DNA of 64,000 nucleotides from Massospora cicadina (taxonomy: Eukaryota > Entomophthoromycota > Entomophthoromycetes > Entomophthorales > Entomophthoraceae), in NCBI GenBank assembly GCA_022478985.1, contig JAKSZP010015895.1:1-64000 (forward strand). Direction: 5' to 3'. Position numbers and translations under genes: made by a program. Positions 33,595 through 46,241 of the stretch are shown here, in pieces. The notes below the pieces were generated by a model. The model ran no database searches and was not told the origin of the DNA. It saw only the letters and a program-made list of their open reading frames with translations. Within the stretch, counting starts at the first letter, position 1. Each line of letters opens with the position of its first letter.

Positions 33595-35583
33595 TTAATA
33601 GGCTAGATATCCTTTCCACGCAACTAAATATTGAACTGAGCAATGCAAACAATGGGAAGCCAGAATGCCCTTGACTTTGGCTTCCACCACACCCCAATCA
33701 CAATGAGCTCTGGTTCTAATGGGATTGCCCCCTTGAATGGGGACAACTGAAAAACATGAAAGGCAGGATGTTGTTTCCAGTGGGTTGGCAATTTCAAGCA
33801 GAAAGCACCGTTTCAAAAGTCCTCTTCCACCAAATGGAGACCTGATTGCTTAGACGTGAATTTACATAAGGGCACTTGCATGTGAAATTGGCATGTGTTG
33901 AGCATGACGTGTGAACTCATCTCTATCTCATGCATTAGGATCTGCTTCCAATCTGAAAACCTTTTGTAATTGCTTATGGCCTTAGTTAAATGCTCCCAAA
34001 CCAGGGACTGCGTGGCCCAAATGTGCTGAGTGTGGTCAGCTGCAGCTGGTACCTCTTGGCAAAGGCACGGGCCAACTGAAAAGGAAGGATTAAAGCCCAA
34101 GGTTACCTCATATGGAAAGAAACCTGTGGATGCATGTGTTTCATTATTGTGCACAAACTGGGTGAGGGGAAGGTCGTCCGCCCAGATATCCTGAGTGACT
34201 GAAGCATAGCACTGCAGATACTGCTGCAAGATCTAATTGACTTGGTTAGTTTGACCATCTAACTGTGGATGGCATGCAGTGGGACGGCATGGCATAATCT
34301 ATAAGAATTCCAAGAGCTCATTCCAAAACTGCAACAAAATTGGGGCCCGCAGTTGCTGACAATTTCATGTTAGAGGCCAAACATTGAAACATATGGTGCA
34401 CAAATATGCGGGCAGTCTCTTTAGAAGTAATGGAGGAGCATGGGATAAAAAAGGAAAATTATGTAATTCAGTCTACAATTACCATAACTGTGGTGAACCC
34501 CTTAGAGATGTGTAGTTCAACAATAAAGTTTACAGACACCAATGTCCATGGACCCTCTGCCTGCTGCAAGGAGTGCAGGAGTCCATTCCTACCCAACCAG
34601 TTTAATTTGTCCTGTGCGCAAGTCATTCAGTCTGAAATTCAGGATGGAACATCCTTTGACAAGCCTTGTCAGTTATAGGTACGCTTAACCAAATTGATGC
34701 ACTTCTTTTTCCCTAGGTGACCAACTGCAGGGGGATCATGATGAGCTTAAATGTTTTCAGTTTGGAGGAGAGGAGGGACACACACTCATGATTTAAACTG
34801 GATGAGCACCTCAGCCAGAGAGTACAAGAAATGTTTTAAAGACGGGAGGGAAAGATGCTCCAAAAGATCCACCCCTTCTGCACATGCTGTTTGCGCTGCC
34901 AAGACCTACAAAATCAATGGTGCATCCGGAGCTAAGTCTGCATTATAAACCATGGATAGTATATTAGCTAGGGTTTAGGTTGGAGGAATGACCGTGATGA
35001 GATCCGCTTTCATTTGAGTCAGCTGGGAAAAGGGTAGTATTGTAGCTCAATAAATTGGGGAGCATATTTAACGCTCCTTTCACAAACTTATATTTGAAGT
35101 TAAAGCTACGCAAATCCTAGTAGTTTAGGACTGCCAGTGTGCCAACTTCTGCAGCATGTGGAATTATAATAGAGATTGGTGGTCAGTCCACACAGTTAAA
35201 TTGTGCTGAGCACCCTGTAAGTTATATTGCCAGTGGGTCAAGGCCCACGCCATGGCTGATAACTCTTTGTCATAGATGGCCCAGGATTTCTCAGTGGAAA
35301 AAAACTTGCAGGAAATTTAAGTGACTTGATGTTCCAACCCATTGTGCTCCTGGAGCAAGACAGTCCCTACCGTGGCAGAAGATGCATCACATGATATAAT
35401 ATAGGGCTTGGAAGGGTCTGAATGCTTAAAGATGGGAGTTGACAAGGACACCTCATAAATTGAATTGAATGCTTGTTAGCACTTGGGCGTCCAGCAGAAA
35501 GGCACGTTTTTGCCCATGAATGGATGCAGTGGAATGGCCAACTGAAAGAGTGTGTGAGAGAATTTTAAAAATATGATGGCGCA
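33595..35583 (-). pseudogene. Chromovirus (Ty3/gypsy) pol remnant
   Basis: On the minus strand, from 35583 down: the end of RT and RNase H (FCWTPKC, CDASSATVGTVLLQ, DKELSAMAWALTHW, TDHQSLL), then the integrase zinc finger (HHDPPAVGHLGKKKC, about 34735), the core (GPWTLVSVNFIVELHIS) and the well-preserved segment WADDLPLTQFVHNNETHAST (34229-33813), and last a chromodomain (33730-33595; VQYLVAWKGYL). The integrase catalytic triad is damaged: HPQLDGQTNQVN stands where an ERVN-type Glu is expected. The left end of the nested Ty3 element A (35584) cuts it off, and its upstream half is not recognisable to the right of A. Confidence 0.75.
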
Positions 35584-36640
35584 TGTTGTGATTTTTGCCC
35601 ACCTTTCCAGCCATTAAAATTACCATGGGTAGCTAGGGGATAATTTTCTATGGCGAATGAAATGGATATCAGTTGACCCCAATTTTAAGTTATAAATGTT
35701 TGGGGGAATTTTAATTAATTTGACCAGGATTGGATCTGTCAGAGATTTATATGAGTGAATGCTTAAGACCTTGTCAGGCAGAGTTGCCAATGAAATAGGG
35801 GCATTAATAGTTGATTGATGATTAAATATCAGGTGTACCAATTGGGATCAGTTGTGTTTCATCACTGACCAAATGGGAATTTAAAAAAAAGCAAGTTGTG
35901 AGGCGAGTGATGCTTCCTGCAACTAGAAATTTGATCAGTTAGTTTGCAATCTGCCATAATGGGTAAAATTCCCATTACCTAAGCAGGCCACTCACCAAAT
36001 ATGGTTGGTTCACTGGGATCAAGTGGAAAACGTTAGGAACATGTTTTCTGACTCTTACCGTTTTAGGTTTCAAGGATGTCTAATGAAGGATCCTAACCAG
36101 ATGGGGAAGACCATCGCTGATGAGAAGACAAAGGTTAATTTAATGGCAATGGTGCCATTTCATTGTTGAGGTGCCAACTGAGAATTACGTGCTGATTTTC
36201 AGTATAAATTCCCCTGATAATTCACTTTAATAAAGACTCAAATTTAGGAGAAAATAGCAGAATTTATTATTAGTTTTAATTCTATCAATCTTGTATAAAA
36301 TTATTTCTGTGTGATTAAATTGGAGACTCTTTAGAAGGATAAAGAGTAAGAATTGAGGATCCTTAGAAGAGAAGTTGTGCTTAGACAGGAATTGCTGCTG
36401 ACTTTGTTTCACCAAGAGAAAAGGCCATAAAAAGGTATCTGAGTGTGGATAAAGTTAGGCGGATAAGAGTATAAATCCCTACTGACGATATTAAGAGTAT
36501 TTTGAGGAGAAATACCAGTCAAGCGTTGGACCAGAAATTGGTTATCTATTCAACTATGGATAGTAGTCTTCAAACTATTATCAATCAAATATCATATTAT
36601 CAGACAAAGCAAAGCGTGCAAAAACTGAACCTGTGCAGTT
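35584..36640 (+). repeat. 5' LTR of element A
   Basis: It begins TGTTGTGATTTTTGCCCACC and ends near AACCTGTGCA. It aligns over its whole length with 44884-45947; shared anchors are ATATCAGTTGACCC, GAAAACGTTAGG, GGAGAAATACCAGTCAAGCG and AACTGAACCTGT. Differences are numerous, so the insertion is old. The exact end may be 36637 or 36640. Confidence 0.85.
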
Positions 36641-36699
36641 GACCATCCTGGGAACTATCAATTTGTAAAGAACCAAGGATTTTAACAAACGGTGCTTAC

Positions 36700-37960
36700 A
36701 GCATGGGGTAGTTGAGTAGGATACACTAGTTTAATATGTCATAAAATGATAAGTTAAGAAAACTCTAGACAGAGTTGGAAACCAACAACAAGAACGCCTT
36801 GGATATGTGGATCATCAAGAATTTTTCATCTTGGAGGATAGAGTTACAAAGATTGAGGAATAAGTTAAAGATGTCTTTGATTTCAGCAATGAGTTGCTAG
36901 GAAAAAACATCATTAGAGAAAAAGGAAGGAGATCAAGTTTGAGAAGTTTTATTTTTGAAAACTGAACGTGAAGCAGATCACATTTGATTACAGGCATTCA
37001 GTGCAGACATAGAGCGTCTGTAAAACAAGTCAAAGAGTTGGAGACTCATAAATCTGAATGTGAGCCCTATGCGGCAACTAATACCAAAGAAAGAATCCAA
37101 GAACTCCAGTTGGGAAGTTGACTATTTTATGAAATATGCCAACTACATTCACAGCCATTTTAAAGATGACTTCAAAAATCACTACTCAAGTCAGTCAAGT
37201 AGCTGAACCAAGATTAATGGCTAGAGACACTTCAGAGGAATTTATAGCTATGCCAAAATTACCCACATTCCATTGGGATAACGCCCTTCATCTTTCTGTT
37301 TATTTGACATAATAATGTTTGGGTACGGTGATTGTCAAAAAAACTTTGACAGTGATGAACTGTTTAGATACCAATTTTCAGAGACTAGTGTTGCCCCATC
37401 TAGAGGAAGACAGCTGGTTATACTCAGAGGCCAAGGCGGCCATCATGAAAGAATTTAGAAGTTCCATATATACGTCAAAGCGCAAACAAGAATTCATGGG
37501 AATCCTATTCCAGAAATACAAATTCTTAGCAATTTTTGCTGATTGATTCTACCAAGAATCGCAGATTTTGGTCAGAGAAAAAGTACTGGATACTTTGATG
37601 CACAGATCGTGTTGCAAGCGGCCCTTTGGACCTATCACAATTTACATCAAATGATGTCTTCTGTGTTTGCTACTGAGATTACCACCTCACAGATGGCAGA
37701 TCATTTGAAGATATTAGAAGCTACATTCAATGCCCCTAATAGAAGATTTAAACTGAACCAGTGCAAAATTTGATTTTACAAAGGGGACTGAGGGCGCTAA
37801 GGAATCCAATAATCAAACTATTCTGGGAAATAAGCCTGAGGAGTTCAAGCAGATTGATAAAAAAGATAAATGCTGTTATTAGTGTGAAGGAAAAGAACAC
37901 TTCACTGTTCAATTAAAGAAGCCTAAAGAATGTATTAATGTTTTCCAGGCTAAAGAGTCC
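36700..37960 (+). pseudogene. Element A gag
   Basis: The recognisable capsid-like part lies at 37200-37560 (MPKLPTFHWDN, NCLDTNFQRLVLPHLEEDSW, FQKYKFLAIFAD). A damaged zinc knuckle, KCCY-stop-CEGKEHFTVQLKK (about 37868-37920), keeps C-x2-C-x4-H but has lost the last Cys. A coiled, charged region precedes the capsid. Several stops are present. Confidence 0.6.
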
Positions 37961-40900
37961 AAACCTGCACAGGAGTTAGGAAAATGGCCCACAGCCTAGA
38001 TGAGGAACAGTCTAGAGCTTCAGAAAAACCCATTCCCCCAATATTATGCATGAAGAAATTAAAATTAGTGATCTGTTTGTCAATGATGACACACTGGATC
38101 AAATATATTAAGTGGTCAATCTGGATGTGAATGCAGTAACCAGATCAGGAGCAAAGGAGATTAACCATGCAATAATTAAGGAAGTTGCTTGACTATATGT
38201 GCAACAACTTGCATACAAGATTTGAGCTGCAGAGAATCTGGAAGAATTGAATGGGGTCAAATTAAATGAGGCAATCTTGTCTATAACCCTTAGCACAATC
38301 AAAGATTTGTTTTCTGATCTATTGTCACAGATAATTCACATCATTGATTTAACAAATAATGCCACTATACACTCAGTATTATAATTTTACAATACTCCAA
38401 GTGTATGTATATAGACATACTAGTTAATCAAGTATAGGTGCGGGCAATAGTTGACAGTGGAGTGCCTATTAATATTGTCTCAACCAAGCTGGTGAAGAAG
38501 ATGAGGATCTCACCAAATTTAGAAAACAAGAATGAATATAGTACAGACAGGCCATATACTAACATCTTCTGTGGAGTGTATAGCGCTCTATCACTCTGCT
38601 TTAGATTCTTAATGGTATCCGTTCCTGCAATAGTTTTGACCAACTAAAACTATGATATTCTGATTGGGATGGAGTTTCTATGGAAATACAGAGTTAAGTG
38701 TAACTTCAAATATGATATGTTGACCATATTGGGTCAGACGTTACAATTGGTTTATCAGAAAGATGAGGAAGCTCCACGGATGCAGAGGAATAACTTCATC
38801 AGCTTGATATATAATGATGGCATTGTCCCAATTTGTTATCAATTAGTTGGCTGAAAGTGACAAGAAATTCTGATGAAAATCCTGGAATATTGGGGAATTC
38901 CATTGAGAATCAAGAATACAATAATCATACCGCTAGGATAACAGATAATAGTTGCCCTGAAGTTGACATTGGAGATATCTGAGTTGTTGTATGGAGAAGT
39001 TGAAAGCCCCTGGAAGAAGTCCAGAGTAGAGCCTTGGGTGGCTCCTGGAATAATTATGCTCAGATATGGAGAAAATATATTTCTTCTGGTGAATTTGAGT
39101 GAAATATTGATGAAGATTGAGAAGAATCATATCATTGCATTTATTCATTTAATCCTAACAACTGATTCAAAGAAATTTCATAATTTTGGGACCCTCAATG
39201 AAATGGGATTACTGGCAGGGGTGACTAAAAGAATCAAATTCATTGGTTGATTGAGAGCAAATTGTTGATCTGACTGACTGACAGACAGCAGGAGGATGTG
39301 ATTGAATTATTTGCTAAGTATTGGAAAGTATTTGATTAGGATGATCAAAATTTGGGATGCACAAAAAATGTAATTTATAAAGTTGACACTGGAAAAATTT
39401 GCCATTAAGAATGAGATCAATTTGACAGTCAAAGGCAGCTAAAGCGATAATGGAGGAAGAAATTAGTAAATTAGTGAAGCATAGGCTTCTAGTTCCAATG
39501 TCAAGTCCCTAGGCGAGCCCTATCCTAATCATGAAGAAGAAGGATGGGCCTAATTGAGTGGCGATCGATTATTGGAAGCTGAATAAAAATTACAAAGAGA
39601 TATTTATATCCACTACTATTAATTGACAAAGTGCTAGATTGATTGGGAGAAGCAAAGTATTTTTCCACAATGGATCATATATCTAATTATTAGCAAATTG
39701 ATTTGCTAAGAGAATACTAAGAGAAATGCAAGAATATCACCATGCAGGGTCTGTATTAACCAACGAGGATTCCTCAGTGTCTATGAAATGCACCTGTGAC
39801 GTTCCAGAGGACCATGGACACCATTTTAAATGACCTTAAGTTGTAATGCGTCCTGGTGTACTTGGATGATATAAATTTGTTCAGTAGGACATTTTTTGAG
39901 CATTTAAACCATTTGGAGGAAGTTTCTAAGTGACAACCATGGCTAACCTGAAGATCAAGCTAAGAAAGTGCCACTTCTTTAAGAAAGAGTTGGAATATAG
40001 GATAATTCATAATCAACTCTAGTGGACTGCAGTTACAAGCCCAGAAAATCGAAGCCATAGAGCAAATGGCTGTACCAAAAATTGTCCAAGATATCCATGT
40101 TTCTTGGTATGGTTGAATAATATCAAAGATTTATTTGGGATTTTACAAGAATTGCTGATCCCCTTTTCCATTTGCTAAAGGATCCAAAAAAAGATTAGTT
40201 TGGAGTGAAGAGGTTAGAGTTTTTTTGATGAATTATGTTGGTATTTAATAGATTCTTCAATCTTGAAATATACAAATTTTGATCAAAAATTTTCAATACA
40301 GACTGATACTCCATTAGCAGCAATTGGTGTTATCCAGAGCCAAGTGGATGAACTTGGGGATGAAACTCTAGTAGCATATATGAGCTGGACCATTCAGCAG
40401 CTGAGAGGAATTACACAATTACTGAGCATAAATGAATTATGGTAATTTACACATGCAAACAGCTCTAAGTGTATATTCATGGAATGCACTTCAAAGTGGT
40501 GACAGACCACTCCTCATTGCATTGGCTACATAATTTAAGGTTAACTGGAAGGATGACTGACCCAATGGGCATTAAAGCTACAGGACTATGATTATAATAT
40601 AGTCTACCAAGCTGGAGCTTCTCATCAGAATGCAGATATCTTATCAAGGTTACCAATGGTCTAAGTGGTATACCACCAAGTGATTGAGCTATTCCAGAGA
40701 ATGGTCAAAGGAGAAATTGGGACAAACCCCAATAAATCTAAGATGCACTTTGAAAATTATTGTAAGCACTAAGACTATGGATGGACAAGTTTTTAAGATG
40801 ATTGATGAGAAGTGATTACTATTCTTAAAACTGTTGGAACAAGCAGCTATTGTTCAAGCGCTCATAAGGTTGTTGAGCATGGAGGCCTGCAGAAGATGAC

Positions 40901-41162
40901 CAATCACTTTTTCAGCATTACTACTAAGAGTCCATCAACTACAATTTAGCGGATTATCTAGCTTGTTTTGTGGAGTGCCAGTTGTACAAGCCTCACAAGA
41001 ACAAACTGAATACCAAATGATACACCCTGGATTCACTTGGCATATGATGTCCATTGATGTGATGGGACCATTAATCATAAGTAACGGGAAATTCAAATCA
41101 TCATAGTTGTGATTGACCATATGACAAGATGGGTAGAGACAAAGTCCTTGGTGAAAGTAGAC

Positions 41163-42282
41163 TGTAAATCCCAGAGAATGTCCTCTGGATGTTGACTGGG
41201 CCATTTTCCCATTTCCAAGTAAGAAGGCATCAAAGAGGATGGCTGTACCCCTCGTTACTTAGGGCAATCTCACTCACATAGTAGATGAGCACTGGGTAAC
41301 AGCTCTCCCAATTCAGATCCCATTTCCAGTACCCACACTAACCTCAGCAGAACTGTTATGAGGAATAAGTGAAATCTGCACCAAGATTTCTGAAATAAAA
41401 CTGATTGTAACCAATTTGAGTGGCAATCCACCCAATAGTCAGATTTTAAATGGTCAAAAAGGTATGAAGTCTGATCTATCAGCTGGAATGCCTGACAGTT
41501 GTGATTCAATTAACATGATGATTGGAAAAATCTCTCTCCTCCCAAATCTGTCAGGCATCACCCCCAATGGGCATCTTCCTGCTGAAAAATTGGGTGTTGC
41601 GCCTGATAAAATGCCATTGACTGAACAAATGGCCCAGCGACTGAGCACAGGTGGGTTGGGCATCCCAAACCTGTTCCCAACCAAATGGGCTCACCCCTAT
41701 ATGGGGTAGCCTTGGGGGATTCCCACCGCTTGTCAGGCTAAATGCTGTCATGCCAACCGTCGGAAACATAGTCAAGCCTTGGTTCAGGCATTTGAGGTCA
41801 AACCAACAGTGACTCAGCCCGCTGCCAAATTTTGTGATGACAGTTCCCAAGAAACTAACCTGCCCATTTCCGCATAATTCACTGGTTAGGTCAAATTTGA
41901 GGGACCCAATCCTAGCTTTGTTTTACCCCAAATTGACTACTATTTAATCAGTCACATTGCAATGAGAAAATTGTTGGTCAATTTTTCTTTCCTAAATTCC
42001 CATTAAAAATTCTTCAAAAAAATTAGTTTTTACATGTTAAAATTAAGCTGCCTTATCTGCTGACATTCTTGTACCCCTCAGGGTTAATGGCCATGTGCAT
42101 CTGGTACTTTATTTTGTGCCTATATAAAATTCTGGCTCACCAGCAGATATTGGTGAAACTCCTTTTTGGTTCCATATTCATTGTATCAGCAGCAGTGCCT
42201 CAGGCATTCTGGTTTGCTGTTTAGATGCTCTGGCATCTAAGCTGGCAGGCCAGTCTAACTATTATTTGCTGTTCACCTGGCA
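41163..42282 (+). mobile_element. Solo LTR (1120 bp) inserted in element A
   Basis: The 5-bp TSD TAGAC occurs at 41158-41162 and 42283-42287. The LTR begins TGTAAATCCC and ends CACCTGGCA, and removing it plus one TSD restores the integrase reading. No internal region is present, so it arose by LTR-LTR recombination. Its last 250 bp encode a hydrophobic ORF (separate entry). A 5'-truncated relative of its 3' end is at 45948-46236. Confidence 0.85.
42027..42282 (+). pseudogene. LTR-encoded hydrophobic ORF, family 2, copy 1
   Basis: The frame is open from 42027 to a TAG at 42222 and then on to the LTR end. It reads LPYLLTFLYPSGLMAMCIWY, KILAHQQILVKLLFGSIF, then AAVPQAFWFAV, stop, MLWHLSWQASLTIIC. 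Two hydrophobic stretches look like membrane segments. In copy 2 the stop position reads TGG (Trp), so the TAG is probably a G-to-A change in a formerly open frame. The usual start would be one of two ATGs in LMAM. No known family is recognised. Confidence 0.5.
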
Positions 42283-43019
42283 TAGACGCTACAAGTAATG
42301 CATGGTTTATCCTAGATCAATTAGTATACTGACATGGATGCCCACAGGTCTTGTTGAGCAATAATGGAACGAATTTCACATCTCATGTGATCTTGCAATT
42401 GAATAAAATAATGAGGGTTCAAGGAGTCATGTCTGTACCATACCAGATGGAGACAAACGGACTGTAAAATGAGCAAATAAATGCTGGCTGCAACACTGAG
42501 GAAGCTGATTGCAGGAAAAACTTCCACATGGGGAACATACCTTATTTTGTTGACGTTTGCATACAATATAAGTCATCATATGGTGATGGAAAAACGCCGT
42601 TTGAGTTGCTATACAGAAGGAAGGCCTTGTTGCCGCCAATTTCATGTTTTGTAATTTGAACCAAAATGTGGGATAGTGCTGAAAAGTACCTGATCTGATT
42701 GTCAAATATCCTGATTGAGATGCAATCACAAGCATTTGATAGAACTTTAAGAAAAGGATCAGAGCAAAAACAATGGATGATAAGAACTGACTAGCCCTAT
42801 TAGAATACCAAGTATTCAAAAGAGTTGCCTTTTGTGATATGCATGGTTTTGGGAGTAGAAACAAGCTAGATGCGTTGTTGTCATGTCCATTTGAGATTAA
42901 TGCCAAGGTGGCAACAGACTCCTATTACATCAATTACCTCTTGAATAAATGGATAGTGAATAGAGTCCATGGTAAGTATTTTGAAGCAGTGGATCAATAA
43001 AAAAACAATAAAAAAGTGT

Positions 43020-44883
43020 TCCCAAAGGACCGCTGAACCATTAAGATGGTTAAGTCCTGATTATTTGTTTAGTCCCAAAAAGGACCGCTGATCAAATTAT
43101 ATGGTTAAGTCTAAAAAAATAAGACCTCTAAATTATAGAAAACTGGTAGGTCTAAGCATACCTCAGAACTAGTTTGGGGGAATAAAAAAGATGGTCCTCT
43201 GAACCAATTGAAGCTCATATCTCATATAAAAAAAGAAGAAAATAAAAGATTGATACAAATATAGTAGAAAAAATTATAAAAAACATACAGAAAAAAGATA
43301 GATCTTTACAATTTTTATATTTTCTATCCTTGATTTGGGTATGATTCCGCCTATGTTACCTCTTGGGGAGGGAGGAAGTATTTCAGTAGAAGTAAACAAA
43401 GCATCAAAATTTATGTGAGGCTAGATGCTAGCAAGTGCAAGACCTACTCAAAGCCAAGTTTGTTGAATGGAGGCTGATCCATGTGAGAAAGCAACTAGGG
43501 GAAGAGAGATGGAATTGTCAGTACTCGCCAAATGTGATACCCTGGATCAGGAGGGAAGAAACAGAACAAGAAGAGGCAGTCAGTGAATAACCCCAAATAA
43601 TCTTAATATGGCACTGGAGCTGGAATATTGGTCTTGTGGGCTTGCTAATGGGTTTTGTCAAGAACATTGTACATATGTGCCAGAATCAAGCAAGGGATAC
43701 TAGGATGAGGTTGTCAAATGATGCCCCTAATCAAAGCCATCAGGGAAAGGTAATGATGGGATGTACTATAAATGAGATAATCATGTAGGGAGCGGATAGA
43801 ATCCTAAAGATGACGAATATGAGCTTTTTAGAAAGTAAAAGCAGAATGAGCGATGGAATCTGGGAGAGGCTGGAAGCTTTATGGCCTAACTTTAAAGAAC
43901 TTTGCCAGCAAAGCAAAGAGCATAGGCTGCAACATCTCAATCTAGAATGTTTTTGAGATTGGAGGAGTTCAGATATATGGATAGAGCCTCAGTTACTTGG
44001 GTCTCACATCTAGATAGGGGAGTTCAAAATGTTTTCAGTTTTTGATAGCTAGTTCAGTTGACAGAACAACTGGTTTGTAAAACCGTCCAGCTGGAAAAGG
44101 AACTTTGGGAGCAAGTCCAATCTGGAAAGGAACATCAATTGAGAGTGGAGGACATTACTTCAGGAGGTTCAATGATTGTAGGAGTATCTGCAAATGGAGC
44201 TGAATCCAGAAGAGTATTGAAGTTTAACTCAGAATTCAATGACAGAGAGAGGATTAGGTGAAAGTTGTTTGAGATGACTGCTACCCTGGTTTTGTCAGAG
44301 TTGAATACCATTTCTAGTAGTTCTATGGAAGGGCTGGACACAGGTACTTAACTTGGAGTATGAGTCCTAGGAGAACCATAGAAGAGGTTCTGTCACACAG
44401 ATTGATTCATCAGCCAGAAGAGCCAAAGGTCTTTATCGGACATGCTGTAAATCAGTTGTTAGTACTAAGATTCCAATTCAACAAATAAGCATTCTTAATT
44501 ACACTGCAAAGTGAACATCATTGGCAATAATCTTTTGTTGAGGATGAGGAGGAAAATCAGGAAATTGAGGACGCTAGACCAAGAATACTGAATATGACAG
44601 TGGGTCATATGTCCTGATGAGGGGAAAGTGGATCCTGGGATCAGTATCATCATAGGTAAATTGATCAGACTAGCTTTACAGAAGATTGTGGGGACCGCGC
44701 TCTGAGTAGGTGATAGCAAGGAGGAAGAGGAAGAAAACCACGTGCCAAAGGTTGTGCTGAGCAGCGTTGAGTACAGATTTACTGTGCTTCACTAGAACCC
44801 AAGAAGTATTCAACCTGGTGTCTGAGGTGATATACTCCTTTCCTGATCTTATTCTCACTGGAAATCTAGGCAAGAGGTGGATG
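43020..44883 (+). other. Unassigned 3' region of element A
   Basis: About 1.9 kb separate the end of integrase from the 3' LTR, more than most Ty3 elements have. It starts with a duplicated ~60-bp phrase (AAAGGACCGCTGA ... ATGGTTAAGTC) near 43025 and 43080. Later it has plus-strand open traces such as LTEQLVCKTVQLEKELWEQV (44058-44261), a coiled-coil-like pattern. I recognise no chromodomain, envelope or other domain. Confidence 0.4.
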
Positions 44884-45947
44884 TGTTGGGATTTTTTTCC
44901 ACCTTTCCAGCCATCTAGATTATCATGTTTGCTAGGGGATCATTCCCTTTAGCGAGTGTATTAGATATCAGTTGACCCTGATCTCAGGTTAGTAATGTTT
45001 GGGGGATTTTAGTTAATTTTCCCAGTTCAGATCTGTCAGGGATAAATCAAGTGAACGCTTAAGATCTCATCAGACAGAGTTTTCAGAAAAATGAGACATC
45101 TGATAGTTAGTCAATGATTAACTATCAGTTGTGCAATTAGCATCAGTCAGATTTCATCATCAACCAATTGGGAATTTTAGGAGCAAGTTGCGAGGTGAGT
45201 AATGCTGCCTGCAACTATCAAATCAATCATTTGGTTTGTGAACTGTCATAATGTGATAAAAAGTCCCATTACCTAATCAGATTGCTTGCTAAAAATGGTT
45301 GGCTCACTAGGATCAAATAGAAAACGTTAGGGACATGTTTTCTGACACTTTACATTTTAGGTCTCAAGGATGTACAATGTAGGAATTCTAACCAGGATGG
45401 GGAAGACCATCATTGATGAGATGATGAAGGATAGTTCAATGGCAATGGCCTTCTCAAGGCTGAGGCGCCAACTTAGGGTTGAGCGCCAAATTTCCTCTAT
45501 AAAACCCCCTAATAAGTCACTTAATAAATAACAAGACTTTATGACTTAGTAAAGAAAAAACCAGACGTTAGCAGAACTAATTATTAGTTATATTCGTCTT
45601 CAAGAAAATTATTATTGTGTGCTTTAATTGGAAACTCTTTAATATGATAAAGAGCAAGGATTGAGGATCATGAGAAGAGAAGCTGAGCTGAGATGGAAAT
45701 TGCTGCCAACTTTATGTCACCAGAGGAAAGGCTGTAAACTAGGTTGAGTGTGAATCAAGTTAGACGGATAAGGGTATAAATCCATACTGAAGACATCTAG
45801 AGTACTTTGAGGAGAAATACCAGTCAAGCGTTGGACCAGAAACTAGTGATCTAGTCAATTATAGATAATAGTCTTCACACTATTATCAATATTATATCAT
45901 ATTTTATCAAACAATTCAAAGAGTGCACAAACTGAACCTGTTCAGTT
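44884..45947 (+). repeat. 3' LTR of element A
   Basis: It begins TGTTGGGATTTTTTTCC and ends near AACCTGTTCAGTT, the partner of 35584-36640. Sequence right of it (45948) belongs to a different LTR remnant. Confidence 0.85.
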
Positions 45948-46236
45948 ATCAATTAGGGTTAATGTTTGTGAACAAGCATCAAAGCCCCTATATTTTTGAC
46001 ATCAATCCTAATCTTACCAGCTCCCAAATTTGCGGGTCCAGAGGCCATTATAGCCTTATTTGTAGCTGGGTTTTTATTCAAATTCATTACCCATTACTGC
46101 TTGTTGGCAAAATATTTTCCTGATCAACTAAACGTCATTCACGTAGCAGTGCCTGTGGCATTTGGGCTTGACATTTGGGTGTTTTGGCACTTAGACTGGC
46201 AGGCCGGTCTAAACTTACTTTGCCACAATCATGGCA
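45948..46236 (+). repeat. 3' fragment of an LTR related to the solo LTR
   Basis: The last ~250 bp align with the end of the solo LTR at 41163-42282: GCAGTGCCT, TGGCAGGCC(A/G)GTCTAA and a terminal TGGCA. Its 5' part is missing exactly where the 3' LTR of element A ends, so element A may have inserted into it, or the break is secondary. Confidence 0.55.
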
Positions 46237-46241
46237 AGTAG
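45996..46241 (+). CDS. LTR-encoded hydrophobic ORF, family 2, copy 2
   Basis: 81 codons are open from a TTG to TAG. The protein reads SILILPAPKFAGPEAIIALF, LFKFITHYCLLAKYFPDQLN, then VIHVAVPVAFGLDIWVFWHL followed by DWQAGLNLLC. The block AVP-x-AF...WHL-x-WQA(G/S)L is shared with copy 1 at 42.0-42.3 kb, and the hydrophobic segments upstream line up in spacing. Codon differences include CAT/CAC, CTA/TTA and TTC/TTT, all silent. It has two likely membrane helices. No ATG is in a suitable position, so whether it is translated is unknown. Confidence 0.4.
   Translation: MTSILILPAPKFAGPEAIIALFVAGFLFKFITHYCLLAKYFPDQLNVIHVAVPVAFGLDIWVFWHLDWQAGLNLLCHNHGK

Larger units (their letters stand above)
38435..42900 (+). 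pseudogene. Element A pol (protease, RT, RNase H, integrase)
   Basis: The protease has AIVDSGVPINIVS with DSG at 38453, and YDILIGMEFLWKY (38650). The RT begins near 39420 (EEEISKLVKHRLLVPMSSP, IMKKKDGPN) and keeps VLVYLDDINLFS with YLDD at 39859-39870. RNase H starts at 40265 (FSIQTDTPLAAIGVIQSQ). Integrase core pieces are SIDVMGPLIISNGK (41050), VVIDHMTRWVETKSLVKVD, then after the solo LTR ATSNAWFILDQLVY (42288) and LLSNNGTNFTSHV, where the second Asp is replaced by Asn. Joining across the solo LTR at its TSD restores the frame order GTA GAC GCT ACA, which confirms the insertion point. Many stops occur. Confidence 0.8.
35584..45947 (+). mobile_element. Ty3/gypsy element A
   Basis: It is bounded by ~1.06-kb LTRs and is 10.4 kb long, including a 1120-bp solo LTR inserted in its integrase. 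Order: LTR, gag, protease, RT, RNase H, integrase, about 1.9 kb of unassigned sequence, LTR. Every ORF is interrupted. A purine-rich GGCAAGAGGTGGATG precedes the 3' LTR and is the likely polypurine tract. I found no TSD at the outer ends. Confidence 0.85.

Noticed and set aside
41416..41709. 97-codon ORF (MSGNPPNSQILN) in the solo LTR
   Set aside because: It overlaps similar-length reverse frames, has no second copy in the window and no domain; likely chance in a less AT-rich patch.
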